A DNA stretch of 8,047 nt. It comes from Firmicutes bacterium UBA1047 (GTDB lineage: Bacteria > Bacillota > Clostridia > Tissierellales > Sedimentibacteraceae). Within the stretch, counting starts at the first letter, position 1, and each line of letters opens with the position of its first letter. Both the position numbers and the translations under genes were made by a program. Below the pieces are notes generated by a model. That model was not told where the DNA came from and ran no database searches. It saw only the letters and a program-made list of their open reading frames with translations. Of this stretch, positions 1-5,925 are shown one piece after another. The stretch lies in contig DCDU01000027.1 in NCBI GenBank assembly GCA_002316585.1, positions 1-8,047 on the forward strand, read 5' to 3'.

Positions 1-255
1 TTCCTTCGTGAAGTTGACAGCAAAGATTTAGTAATGTCTATCAAAGGTTCAAACAAAGAGGTTGCCGATGTTTTATTCAGCAATATGTCGTCAAAAATGG
101 CAGACACAATCAAATCTGAATTAGAATACACTCGCAATGTACGCTTAAGAGATGTTGAAGAAGCACAGCAAAGAATCGTATCAGTAATCAGACGCCTTGA
201 AGAAGAAGGTGAATTGGTAATAGCTAAAAGCGGAAAGGATGATATTATTGTCTAA
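1..255 (+). CDS. fliG: Flagellar motor switch protein FliG, C-terminal part (5' end outside window)
   Basis: The frame is open from base 1 to the TAA at 253-255 and gives 84 residues of the FliG C-terminal domain. FliG forms the upper C ring at the cytoplasmic face of the motor, and its last domain contacts MotA to generate torque. The visible family signatures are the opening FLREVDSKDL and the closing VRLRDVEEAQQ helix followed by IRRLEEEGELVI, which match the end of FliG in all flagellated bacteria. The internal ATG at 34 is not the start; it only follows the truncated edge of the window. Aligned by eye to E. coli, the torque helix has Lys at the R281 site, Ser at D288, Glu at D289 and Arg at R297. 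The usual Gly-Pro before the VRL motif is Arg-Asn here. The stop overlaps the start of fliH, which suggests coupled translation. The identification is secure; only the N-terminal two thirds are missing. Confidence 0.96.
   Translation, partial: FLREVDSKDLVMSIKGSNKEVADVLFSNMSSKMADTIKSELEYTRNVRLRDVEEAQQRIVSVIRRLEEEGELVIAKSGKDDIIV
231..250 (+). promoter_or_regulatory. Ribosome binding site deciding the TTG start of fliH
   Basis: GGAAAGG (232-238) touches the ATG at 239 but is 9 nt from the in-frame TTG at 248, which is normal spacing. This supports a TTG start inside the last codons of fliG, with translational coupling. Confidence 0.65.
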
Positions 256-1003
256 TATTATTAAAGCCGAATATGTGTTTTATGACAGTACCAAGCAGAC
301 AGCTCCCTGGGAGTACCAGGTTATAAACACTCCAAGGAAGGACTTGTTCGAAATATATAATCAGAGAGAAGTAATATTAAAAGAAGCCGAAGCGGAAGCA
401 ACAGAAATAATAAATGCGGCAAAGCTGAAGGCAGGGTCGGAAATAGCTCAATGCAAAAAGAAGGGTTATGAAGCCGGATATAATGAAGGAATTGAGATAG
501 GTAAAAAAAAGGGTTACGAAGAAGGACATGAAACCGGATATGAAAAGATTTCAAAAATCCTGCAGGAAAACAATCAGGAAAAACTCAGAGAATTAACTGA
601 AATGATTGAAAGGACAGAAAACGAAAAACAAAAAATCATTGCAAAATACGAAGCGGAATTAACCGGTCTATCCATAGATATAGCAGAAAAAATAATCAGA
701 AATGAAATTGACACAAAAGACAATGTTGTAGCGGGAATAATCAGAAGTGTTATAAGCGATTACCGCAATGTAGAATGGATAAAGGTTTATATTTCGGATA
801 AAGATGATGTAATAGCCGTTCAGGCGGACAAGGATTTAATAAATGACCTTAAGGAAATATCAAAGGATGTAAAAATTGAGGTTTTAGCCAAATTAGAAAA
901 AGGCAGTGCCATTGTTGAAACAGAGGATGGAATTGTCGAAGCAAGTATTGATACGCAGCTAAATAATCTTAGGGAAATGGTATTGAGCAAAAATGCAGGT
1001 TAA
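248..1003 (+). CDS. fliH: Flagellar export ATPase regulator FliH
   Basis: FliH dimers bind and restrain the export ATPase FliI and tether it to the C ring. I start it at TTG 248 (251 aa, MSNIIKAEYVFYDS). The sequence GGAAAGG at 232-238 sits 9 nt upstream of this TTG but directly abuts the ATG at 239, leaving no spacer, so that ATG is unlikely. The N-terminal half is a charged Ala/Glu/Lys-rich helix (about residues 35-155). It contains seven glycines at exact four-residue spacing (residues 73-97), the GxxxG repeat known from the FliH family. The C-terminal domain carries the family ending GSAIVETEDGIVEASIDTQL (residues 219-238), shared with type III secretion and V-ATPase E-type stalk proteins. 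The gene overlaps fliG by 8 nt and fliI by 11 nt. The identification is firm; the start codon is the main uncertainty. Confidence 0.95.
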   Translation: MSNIIKAEYVFYDSTKQTAPWEYQVINTPRKDLFEIYNQREVILKEAEAEATEIINAAKLKAGSEIAQCKKKGYEAGYNEGIEIGKKKGYEEGHETGYEKISKILQENNQEKLRELTEMIERTENEKQKIIAKYEAELTGLSIDIAEKIIRNEIDTKDNVVAGIIRSVISDYRNVEWIKVYISDKDDVIAVQADKDLINDLKEISKDVKIEVLAKLEKGSAIVETEDGIVEASIDTQLNNLREMVLSKNAG

Positions 1004-2303
1004 GGATGAATTTCAATATATTCGGGAAACACTGACAAAAGAAGACTTCTGTACATATATAGGAAAAGTGAAAAAAATATCGGGCATGATGATTGAAGCA
1101 TCAGGCAACAGGTACAGCATCGGTGAAGTGTGTGAATTAAACACAGATTCAACCGGCAAGACCGTGCGGGCGGAAGTTGTGGGTTTAAATGACGGCCGGG
1201 TATTGCTGATGCCCTATGAGGATATTAAAGGGATTGGTTTAGGCAATACCGTAACAGCTACAAATAATAAGCTTAAAATACCCGTAGGAGACTTTCTGAT
1301 AGGAAGAATCGTAGATGCAACCGGACAACCCATCGATGACGGCGAAAAATTTACAAGCAATGAATATTGCTATGTGGACAATGAATATATAAATCCGCTG
1401 TCAAGACCCAGGATAAATGAAGCCTTAAGCTTTGGCGTAAAGGCAATAGACGGGCTTTTAACCATCGGAAAAGGTCAGCGTATGGGAATATTTGCGGGAA
1501 GCGGCGTGGGAAAGAGCACACTCTTAGGAATGGTTGCCAAAAATGTTAAGGCTGATATAAATGTTATTGCATTGGTGGGGGAAAGAGGAAGAGAAGTAAG
1601 AGAATTCATTGAGAAAGATTTGGGGGAAGAGGGGCTAAAGCGCTCCGTATTGGTGATAGCAACTTCGGACCAACCTGCAATGCTGAGGGTAAAATGTGCA
1701 TTGACTGCAACAACAATTGCTGAATACTTCAAGGACAAGGGTAAAGATGTTCTGTTGATGATGGATTCACTGACAAGATTTGCAATGGCTCAAAGGGAAA
1801 TAGGCTTAGCTACCGGGGAACCCCCCGTATCAAGGGGCTATACACCGTCAATTTATGCGGAGCTGCCAAAGCTTTTGGAAAGAAGCGGAAACTTTGCGCA
1901 AGGCTCCATAACAGGCATCTATACAGTGCTGGTGGAAGGAGACGATACAAACGAACCGATATCTGACACCGTAAGAGGTATAGTGGACGGGCACATAGTT
2001 TTAACAAGAAAATTAGCAAATTCAAATCATTATCCTGCAATTGACATCAATGCCAGTATTTCAAGACTTATGAATGACATTGCCTCGGAAGAGCACAACA
2101 GCAAAGCTAAAAGAATCAGAGACATTTTAGCGGAATATTATGCAAATTATGATTTGATTTCTATAGGAGCTTACAAAAAAGGAACAAACAAAAAATTAGA
2201 TGAAGCAATAGCAAAAATAGATGATGTAAATGCATTTATGAAACAAGGAGTCAATGACAAATATACTTTCGATGAAATTATTGATTTAATGGATAAAATT
2301 TAA
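993..2303 (+). CDS. fliI: Flagellar type III export ATPase FliI
   Basis: FliI hydrolyses ATP at the base of the flagellar export gate and helps feed hook and filament subunits. The 436-aa length is normal for the family. It is an F1-beta-like ATPase: the N-terminal beta-barrel is at about residues 20-90, the Walker A motif AGSGVGKST at 168-176 (Lys174), and the catalytic glutamate in VGERGREVREF (Glu197). The Walker B strand is DVLLMMD (Asp258), followed by the FliI-typical LTRFAMAQREIGLATGEPP, and the alpha/beta ATPase signature PAIDINASISR lies at 348-358. All catalytic residues I can check are present. ATG 993 is the first possible start after an in-frame TGA at 984. It overlaps fliH by 11 nt and has only a weak ribosome binding site, so translation is probably coupled to fliH. 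It is distinguished from F1/V-ATPase and virulence T3SS ATPases mainly by its operon context and the QREIGLATGEPP segment. Confidence 0.98.
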   Translation: MQVKDEFQYIRETLTKEDFCTYIGKVKKISGMMIEASGNRYSIGEVCELNTDSTGKTVRAEVVGLNDGRVLLMPYEDIKGIGLGNTVTATNNKLKIPVGDFLIGRIVDATGQPIDDGEKFTSNEYCYVDNEYINPLSRPRINEALSFGVKAIDGLLTIGKGQRMGIFAGSGVGKSTLLGMVAKNVKADINVIALVGERGREVREFIEKDLGEEGLKRSVLVIATSDQPAMLRVKCALTATTIAEYFKDKGKDVLLMMDSLTRFAMAQREIGLATGEPPVSRGYTPSIYAELPKLLERSGNFAQGSITGIYTVLVEGDDTNEPISDTVRGIVDGHIVLTRKLANSNHYPAIDINASISRLMNDIASEEHNSKAKRIRDILAEYYANYDLISIGAYKKGTNKKLDEAIAKIDDVNAFMKQGVNDKYTFDEIIDLMDKI

Positions 2304-2344
2304 AATCCTCAAATCTTGGAAATACAATTAAAAAGAGGTATAGA

Positions 2345-2797
2345 ATGAAAAAGTTTAATTTTTCACTGCAAAAAATTTTAGAAATAAAAGAACAGTTGTT
2401 AAAAAATTTAAAAATTGAACTGACCAACCTTAATCTTGAATGCAGAAATATAGAAGACCATATTAAAAATTTAAAAGTAAAATTTAAAAGTATCGATAAT
2501 GAGTATGTTGAAAAAACATATAAAAGCATATCTACCGGTGAAATGCTGTATTATAAAATGCTGATGGAAAGCATTTTAAAGCAAATTGAAGTTAAAGAGG
2601 AAGAAAGGGAAATATTGTTAAAGAAAATGTCGGTGAAAAGACAGGAAATAATAAGTATGAATATAGAAATTTCAAGCTTGGAAAAGCTTAAAGAAAAAGA
2701 GATGGAAAAGTATAATAAAGAATTTATGCGAAAAGAAGAAATCTTTATTGACGAATTTGTTTCTAATAAGAGCATGTCTAACAAATATGCTATTTAA
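2345..2797 (+). CDS. fliJ: Flagellar export protein FliJ
   Basis: FliJ is a short antiparallel coiled coil that inserts into the FliI hexamer like the gamma stalk of F1 and links it to the export gate protein FlhA. The 150-aa product is nearly all predicted helix, rich in Lys, Glu, Ile and Leu. It opens with MKKFNFSLQKILEIKEQ, the family N-terminus (F-x-F-x-LQ-x-IL-x-x-K-E). FliJ sequences diverge quickly, so the call rests on that opening, the size, the coiled-coil composition and the position directly after fliI. AGAGG at 2334-2338 precedes the ATG by 6 nt. The gene looks more AT-rich than fliI by eye. There is no ylxF-like gene between it and fliK, unlike in Bacillus subtilis. Confidence 0.9.
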   Translation: MKKFNFSLQKILEIKEQLLKNLKIELTNLNLECRNIEDHIKNLKVKFKSIDNEYVEKTYKSISTGEMLYYKMLMESILKQIEVKEEEREILLKKMSVKRQEIISMNIEISSLEKLKEKEMEKYNKEFMRKEEIFIDEFVSNKSMSNKYAI

Positions 2798-2819
2798 GAT
2801 GTCCTAACCCTACCATGGA
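2795..2819 (+). repeat. Possible relic of the interspersed repeat in the fliJ-fliK gap
   Basis: The 36-bp gap between fliJ and fliK contains AGATGTCCTAACC at 2797-2809. This matches AGATGCCCTAACC at 5795-5807, the left end of the GC-rich element after flgE, at 12 of 13 positions. After skipping five bases here, ATGGAA (2815-2820) aligns with ATAGAA at 5808-5813. Both copies start within about 10 nt of a stop codon. A truncated copy of one repeat family is an inference; chance similarity over so short a span is possible. Confidence 0.3.
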
Positions 2820-2829
2820 AAGGAGGTGA
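2820..2829 (+). promoter_or_regulatory. Strong ribosome binding site of fliK
   Basis: AAGGAGGTGA is a near-full complement of the 3' end of 16S rRNA and lies 4 nt before the ATG at 2834. It is the strongest ribosome binding site in the window, and it serves a gene that is not translationally overlapped with its upstream neighbour. Confidence 0.85.
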
Positions 2830-2833
2830 AAAA

Positions 2834-4051
2834 ATGAACGTAAATAACGTGACCATGAGCCGTGTACCGCAAAATATTATCAGAAATACATTTAATGCGG
2901 ACAAGAGCAGCTTTGCAAATATGCTGATTGATGCGGCGGGAAAATTAAGCTCAGTCAAATTGCCCGAAAGTAATGATAATATTCTTTCGGGAGACAACAC
3001 TTCTTTCCTGCTGAATGAAACGGATATTATGAAAGAAGATGAAGACGGCAAAAGAATTGATTACGGAGGTCTATGCGGGATGCCGGATATTTACTTCCTC
3101 ACGCCAAATCTTTTAGCTGATGATATGAGCCGGAACATCGGTAATTCCGGAGCAATTGAAAATCAACTTTCATACGGCAGCGGACAAGCGGGAATATTGC
3201 TTGGAAAGAATACTGCGTCCGTTAAGCAGAACCCTGCTTCGGAAAAGGCATTTGTAAATGCAGAATCTGAAAAAATCATGCTTAAAGATTTGACACCGGA
3301 AAAAGAAATGCCCGGAGATGTTACGGCAGAAAAAACAATGCTTGAAAATACGACGGCAGAAAAAATAATGTTTAATAATGTGATTGCGGAAAAAACGATG
3401 TTTGAAAGCTCCGCACCGGAAAAAACAATACAGAAAAATATTTCAACAGAAAAAATAGTACCTGAAAACAAGGCAGAAGAAAAAACTGTGCAGGATATTA
3501 TTGAATATGACTTTCGGGAAGCAGCTTTAAATTATATGTCCCCCGTTGAAAACAAAATAATTGCCGTAACCGATGAATCAACAGAATTAAAGGCGGAAAT
3601 ATTATCTCAGGTCAGTGACAAAATAATCATTACGGCGGAAAAGGATATGTCAGGGGATACGAAAACAATAAGCATGCAGCTTCAGCCGCAAAATTTAGGC
3701 AAAGTGGATATTAAGCTGACTTATGAAAATGACAAGCTGACGGTAGAAATTAAAGCATTAAATAAAGAAACTCAAAAAATATTATCTTCGAATACCGATG
3801 AGCTGAAAGAAATGCTTAGCAAAACATCATCAGTAAAAATAGTTGTTAAGCCGTTTGTTGAATCTGACACGCATCATTACCATGACGATAAAGGAAATGA
3901 ACAGTATTTCTATCAGGGACAGGAGCAAAATCAGGGACAAGGCAGGCAGCGAAACAATTATTATTACAGACAGACAAAAAAAGCAGAAAAAGATGTATTT
4001 TCTGAGCTTATCAATTCAAATGCTTTAAAGGAGGGTATAATTGGAAATTAA
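2834..4051 (+). CDS. fliK: Flagellar hook-length control protein FliK
   Basis: FliK is exported during hook growth. It measures hook length and then switches FlhB from hook to filament export. The 405-aa product has a divergent N-terminal half and a conserved C-terminal Flg_hook domain (about residues 248-340). Within that domain are MQLQPQNLGKVDIKL (281-295) and VEIKALNKETQKIL (304-317), the usual core of this domain. Residues 131-220 are nine tandem decapeptides, each with Glu-Lys at positions 7-8 (consensus near xxxxAEKTMx). They form a regular linker between the N-terminal region and the switch domain. A tail rich in Gln, Asn, Gly and Tyr (346-382) follows the domain. One Cys (81) is visible. 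The position between fliJ and flgD fits. The 3' end overlaps flgD by 11 nt. The C-terminal domain makes the identification firm; the ruler role of the repeats is inferred. Confidence 0.93.
   Translation: MNVNNVTMSRVPQNIIRNTFNADKSSFANMLIDAAGKLSSVKLPESNDNILSGDNTSFLLNETDIMKEDEDGKRIDYGGLCGMPDIYFLTPNLLADDMSRNIGNSGAIENQLSYGSGQAGILLGKNTASVKQNPASEKAFVNAESEKIMLKDLTPEKEMPGDVTAEKTMLENTTAEKIMFNNVIAEKTMFESSAPEKTIQKNISTEKIVPENKAEEKTVQDIIEYDFREAALNYMSPVENKIIAVTDESTELKAEILSQVSDKIIITAEKDMSGDTKTISMQLQPQNLGKVDIKLTYENDKLTVEIKALNKETQKILSSNTDELKEMLSKTSSVKIVVKPFVESDTHHYHDDKGNEQYFYQGQEQNQGQGRQRNNYYYRQTKKAEKDVFSELINSNALKEGIIGN
3224..3493 (+). repeat. Nine in-frame 30-bp tandem repeats encoding a decapeptide in FliK
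   Basis: FliK residues 131-220 fall into nine consecutive 10-residue units with Glu-Lys always at positions 7 and 8. Examples are GDVTAEKTML, ENTTAEKIMF and NNVIAEKTMF. At DNA level most units carry a block close to GCAGAAAAAAYAATG every 30 bp from about 3265 to 3465. The units are diverged, not identical, so the array is old or under selection for pattern rather than freshly expanded. Confidence 0.85.
4028..4043 (+). promoter_or_regulatory. Ribosome binding site deciding the TTG start of flgD
   Basis: AAGGAGGG (4028-4035) lies inside the last codons of fliK, 5 nt before the TTG at 4041. No in-frame ATG occurs until residue 29 of the product, which lies just before the conserved FlgD core. 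TTG is therefore the start, and translation is likely coupled to fliK. Confidence 0.8.
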
Positions 4052-4448
4052 TGCTTATGGAAGCTATAAAACAAACAGTGCAGACTATAGTTTAAATGCA
4101 CAAAAGAGTGGCGGAATTTTAAACATGCAGGATTTTTTAAATTTGCTGGTAGCTCAAATAGCCAATCAGGATGTCATGAATCCGATGGATAATACGGAGT
4201 TTGTTGCACAGTTGGCTCAATTTTCGTCATTGCAGGCTATGTCGGATTTGACGGAATTGGCATTGCAGGGACAAGCCACCTCTCTTATAGGAAAAAATGT
4301 TGTAGTTGCCGACTATAACAGCTTCGGCGAATTGGTGGTTCAGGAAGGCATTGTTCAAAGGGTTGCAATACACAGCGGAACTGCAAAACTGTATGTAAAT
4401 GATACGGAATATGATTATTCCAATGTGATGGAGGTTAAAGAGGCTTAG
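4041..4448 (+). CDS. flgD: Flagellar hook assembly (scaffolding) protein FlgD, short form
   Basis: FlgD caps the growing hook and guides polymerisation of FlgE subunits outside the cell. The 135-aa product carries the conserved N-terminal FlgD core at residues 31-65: DFLNLLVAQIANQD, then NPMDNTEFVAQLAQFSSLQ. After this, residues 80-133 form a small beta-rich segment (SLIGKNVVVADY and on) resembling the start of the FlgD Tudor-like domain. The larger Ig-like domain of proteobacterial FlgD is absent, as is usual for short Firmicute FlgD. It starts at TTG with a strong ribosome binding site inside fliK. It is followed after 20 bp by the TIGR02530 gene and then flgE, the cap's substrate. Confidence 0.95.
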   Translation: MEINAYGSYKTNSADYSLNAQKSGGILNMQDFLNLLVAQIANQDVMNPMDNTEFVAQLAQFSSLQAMSDLTELALQGQATSLIGKNVVVADYNSFGELVVQEGIVQRVAIHSGTAKLYVNDTEYDYSNVMEVKEA

Positions 4449-4471
4449 GCAGAAAAGAAGGTGATTAATTG

Positions 4472-4840
4472 ATGGATATTAACTTTATAAGGAAAGTCAG
4501 CAATTTAAACAGTAATGTTCAGCTGCAAAATGTAAGGAAAAGCGAAAGCAGTAATTTTAAAGATTTGCTGAATGAAAAAATCGGGAATGAGGTAATTTTT
4601 TCGAAGCATGCGAATGAAAGAATATTAGAAAGAAATATTGATGTAAGCGGCGAAGTTACGGAAAAACTCAATGAAGCTTCTGCACAGGCAAAGGATAAAG
4701 GATTGAAGAACGTACTTGTGATGATTGACAATTTAGGTTTTATAATCAGCACTGCAAATAATAAAGTTATAACAGCGGTAAACAGTCAAGAATTAAAAGA
4801 AAATATTTTTACAAATATAGACGGAGCTGTAATAAAATAG
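4472..4840 (+). CDS. Conserved flagellar operon protein, TIGR02530 type (function unknown)
   Basis: This 122-aa protein matches from memory the TIGR02530 family, which is found between flgD and flgE in many Firmicutes, spirochaetes and deltaproteobacteria. Visible family features are FSKHANERILERNI (residues 43-56), the KGLKNVLVMIDNLGFIIS segment (77-94) and the VITAV strand (99-103). No signal peptide, membrane segment or cysteine is seen, so it is probably cytoplasmic or exported through the flagellar system. Its conserved place next to the hook cap and hook genes suggests a role in hook assembly, which is inference. GAAGGTGAT at 4457-4465 can serve either TTG 4469 or ATG 4472; I prefer the ATG. 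The family assignment is strong; no biochemical function can be given. Confidence 0.88.
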   Translation: MDINFIRKVSNLNSNVQLQNVRKSESSNFKDLLNEKIGNEVIFSKHANERILERNIDVSGEVTEKLNEASAQAKDKGLKNVLVMIDNLGFIISTANNKVITAVNSQELKENIFTNIDGAVIK

Positions 4841-4862
4841 CCGGTCCTTTTCAGGAGGCTAT
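4837..4862 (+). other. Hairpin across the stop codon of the TIGR02530 gene
   Basis: ATAGCC (4837-4842) pairs with GGCTAT (4857-4862). After a GG bulge, TCCT (4845-4848) pairs with AGGA (4853-4856) around a TTTC loop. The stem contains the TAG stop, and its 3' arm hides an AGGAGG (4853-4858). No run of T follows directly, so it is not a standard terminator. It could affect mRNA stability or ribosome passage before flgE. The rest of the 79-bp gap before flgE holds only the flgE ribosome binding site. Confidence 0.45.
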
Positions 4863-4919
4863 AGTTCGGATATTTTGAGGAACTTAATCAGCTTAATAAA
4901 AAAAGGAGAATGAATTATT

Positions 4920-5786
4920 ATGATGAAAGCACTTTACTCCGGTGTATCCGGAATGAGAAGCCACCAGACACAAATGGACGTAATAGGCAACAACATTGCC
5001 AACGTAAATACATACGGATTTAAAACACAAAGAGCAACCTTCAGAGACGTATATTATCAGACACTGAAAAATCCCGGAGCGCCGGGAGATGACAGAGGAG
5101 GAACAAATGCATCTCAGGTTGGGTATGGTTCCCAGATAGGCTCGGTAGATACAATTCATACAATAACCGGATTTTCGCCTACAAATAAAGAAACTGACGT
5201 ATATATAAACGGCGACGGATATTTAGCGGTTATGAATTCAAACGGAGATACTCTCTATACGCGCTTGGGAGCTCTGTATTTTGATGAAGCCGGAAATTTA
5301 GTCGATGTAAACGGCTCTCGTGTTTTAGGACTTGATAATGATGGCGGCAATAATTATAAAACCAAGACAGTTGACGGAAAAACAGTAATAGATTTTGATA
5401 ATGTGGATGTAATAAAGATAAATAATTATAAAGATTTTGATAATATTAAAATAAACAGCGACGGTACAATTACAGCCGTGGACAAGGATGACAAAGTTGT
5501 TACCATAGGAGCGATTCCCGTTTATAAAATACCTAATCAGGATGCTTTGGTCTTAGAAGGAAATTCATATTATTCGGTAGGAAATAATACCGGAGATCCG
5601 ATTGTCAATACGGCGGGATCAGGCGGTACCGGTAGTTTGGTAACAGGAGCTCTTGAAATGTCCAACGTGGATTTGGCAAATGAATTTTCATCTATGATTA
5701 TTACACAAAGAGGATTTCAAGCAAACACAAAGATAATATCGGTTGTTGACCAAATGCTCGAAGAGTTGGTTAATTTGAAGAGATAA
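4920..5786 (+). CDS. flgE: Flagellar hook protein FlgE (short, FlgG-sized form)
   Basis: The 288-aa product has both terminal D0 regions of rod/hook proteins. The N-terminal region is MKALYSGVSGMRSHQTQM, then IGNNIANVNTYGFK (residues 22-35). The C-terminal region is GALEMSNVDLANEFSSMI, then ITQRGFQANTKII (243-273). Between them lies a Gly/Asp/Asn-rich beta domain with no cysteine. By length it could be mistaken for the distal rod protein FlgG. Its place after fliK and flgD supports the hook protein, as for the B. subtilis gene at the same place, which was renamed from flgG to flgE. Subunits are exported unfolded and polymerise under the FlgD cap. ATG 4920 is preceded by AAAGGAGA, 11 nt from GGAG; ATG 4923 is an alternative. 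A gap of 166 bp follows, the largest in the window. Confidence 0.9.
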   Translation: MMKALYSGVSGMRSHQTQMDVIGNNIANVNTYGFKTQRATFRDVYYQTLKNPGAPGDDRGGTNASQVGYGSQIGSVDTIHTITGFSPTNKETDVYINGDGYLAVMNSNGDTLYTRLGALYFDEAGNLVDVNGSRVLGLDNDGGNNYKTKTVDGKTVIDFDNVDVIKINNYKDFDNIKINSDGTITAVDKDDKVVTIGAIPVYKIPNQDALVLEGNSYYSVGNNTGDPIVNTAGSGGTGSLVTGALEMSNVDLANEFSSMIITQRGFQANTKIISVVDQMLEELVNLKR

Positions 5787-5791
5787 AGGTT

Positions 5792-5857
5792 GCGAGATGC
5801 CCTAACCATAGAAGCCAGCCCTCGGAACGACGAGGGCTGCGCCCTCGGGATGACAAG
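5792..5857 (+). repeat. GC-rich interspersed-repeat-like element with three pairing arms
   Basis: This short block is far more GC-rich than its surroundings. It contains GCCCTCG (5818-5824), CGAGGGC (5831-5837) and GCCCTCG (5841-5847). The middle arm can pair with either neighbour. The first hairpin is a 9-bp perfect stem (5816-5824 with 5831-5839, loop GAACGA); the second is a 7-bp stem with a 3-nt loop (TGC). The block ends GGGATGACAAG. On the other strand that reads as the TGTCATCCCGAG-type start that I recall from dispersed intergenic repeats in many bacteria. No T-run follows either hairpin, so a simple terminator is unlikely. Family membership is recalled, not searched. Confidence 0.6.
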
Positions 5858-5878
5858 TTCATTCACAGAATTTATAAA
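5850..5878 (+). promoter_or_regulatory. Candidate sigma-A-type promoter for flbD-motA-motB-fliM
   Basis: ATGACA (5850-5855) and TATAAA (5873-5878) are separated by exactly 17 bp. Each matches the vegetative consensus at five of six positions. The -35 lies within the right end of the GC-rich element. Transcription would begin near 5885, leaving a leader of roughly 70 nt before flbD. AT-rich DNA makes chance -10 matches common, so this is a candidate only. Confidence 0.42.
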
Positions 5879-5891
5879 ATAAAATCATTTA

Positions 5892-5925
5892 TTATGCTCA
5901 TAATTATAACATCTTATGGACATAA
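5892..5925. promoter_or_regulatory. Twin palindromes upstream of flbD, possible operator
   Basis: TTATGCTCATAA (5892-5903) and TTATGGACATAA (5914-5925) are two copies of the palindrome TTATG-NN-CATAA. Their centres are 22 bp apart, about two helical turns, so both would face the same side of the DNA. They lie downstream of the candidate promoter and upstream of the flbD ribosome binding site. They could bind a dimeric regulator or fold as weak hairpins in the leader. Confidence 0.35.

Noticed and set aside
3163..3471. Reverse-strand open frame of 102 codons with repetitive protein
   Set aside because: It is the antisense shadow of the 30-bp repeats in fliK. It has no plausible start context and no recognised domain.
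3843..4028. 61-codon + strand frame inside fliK
   Set aside because: It overlaps the conserved and low-complexity C-terminal part of fliK in another frame and has no ribosome binding site or family features.
4875..4913. Mini-ORF starting TTG upstream of flgE as a leader peptide
   Set aside because: The AGGAGG upstream is about 16 nt away, too far for initiation, and the 12-codon frame has no notable codon runs.
5816..5847. Intrinsic terminator after flgE
   Set aside because: The hairpins are strong but are followed by GGATGACAAG, not a T-run, on the + strand. Rho-independent termination is not supported, though attenuation remains open.
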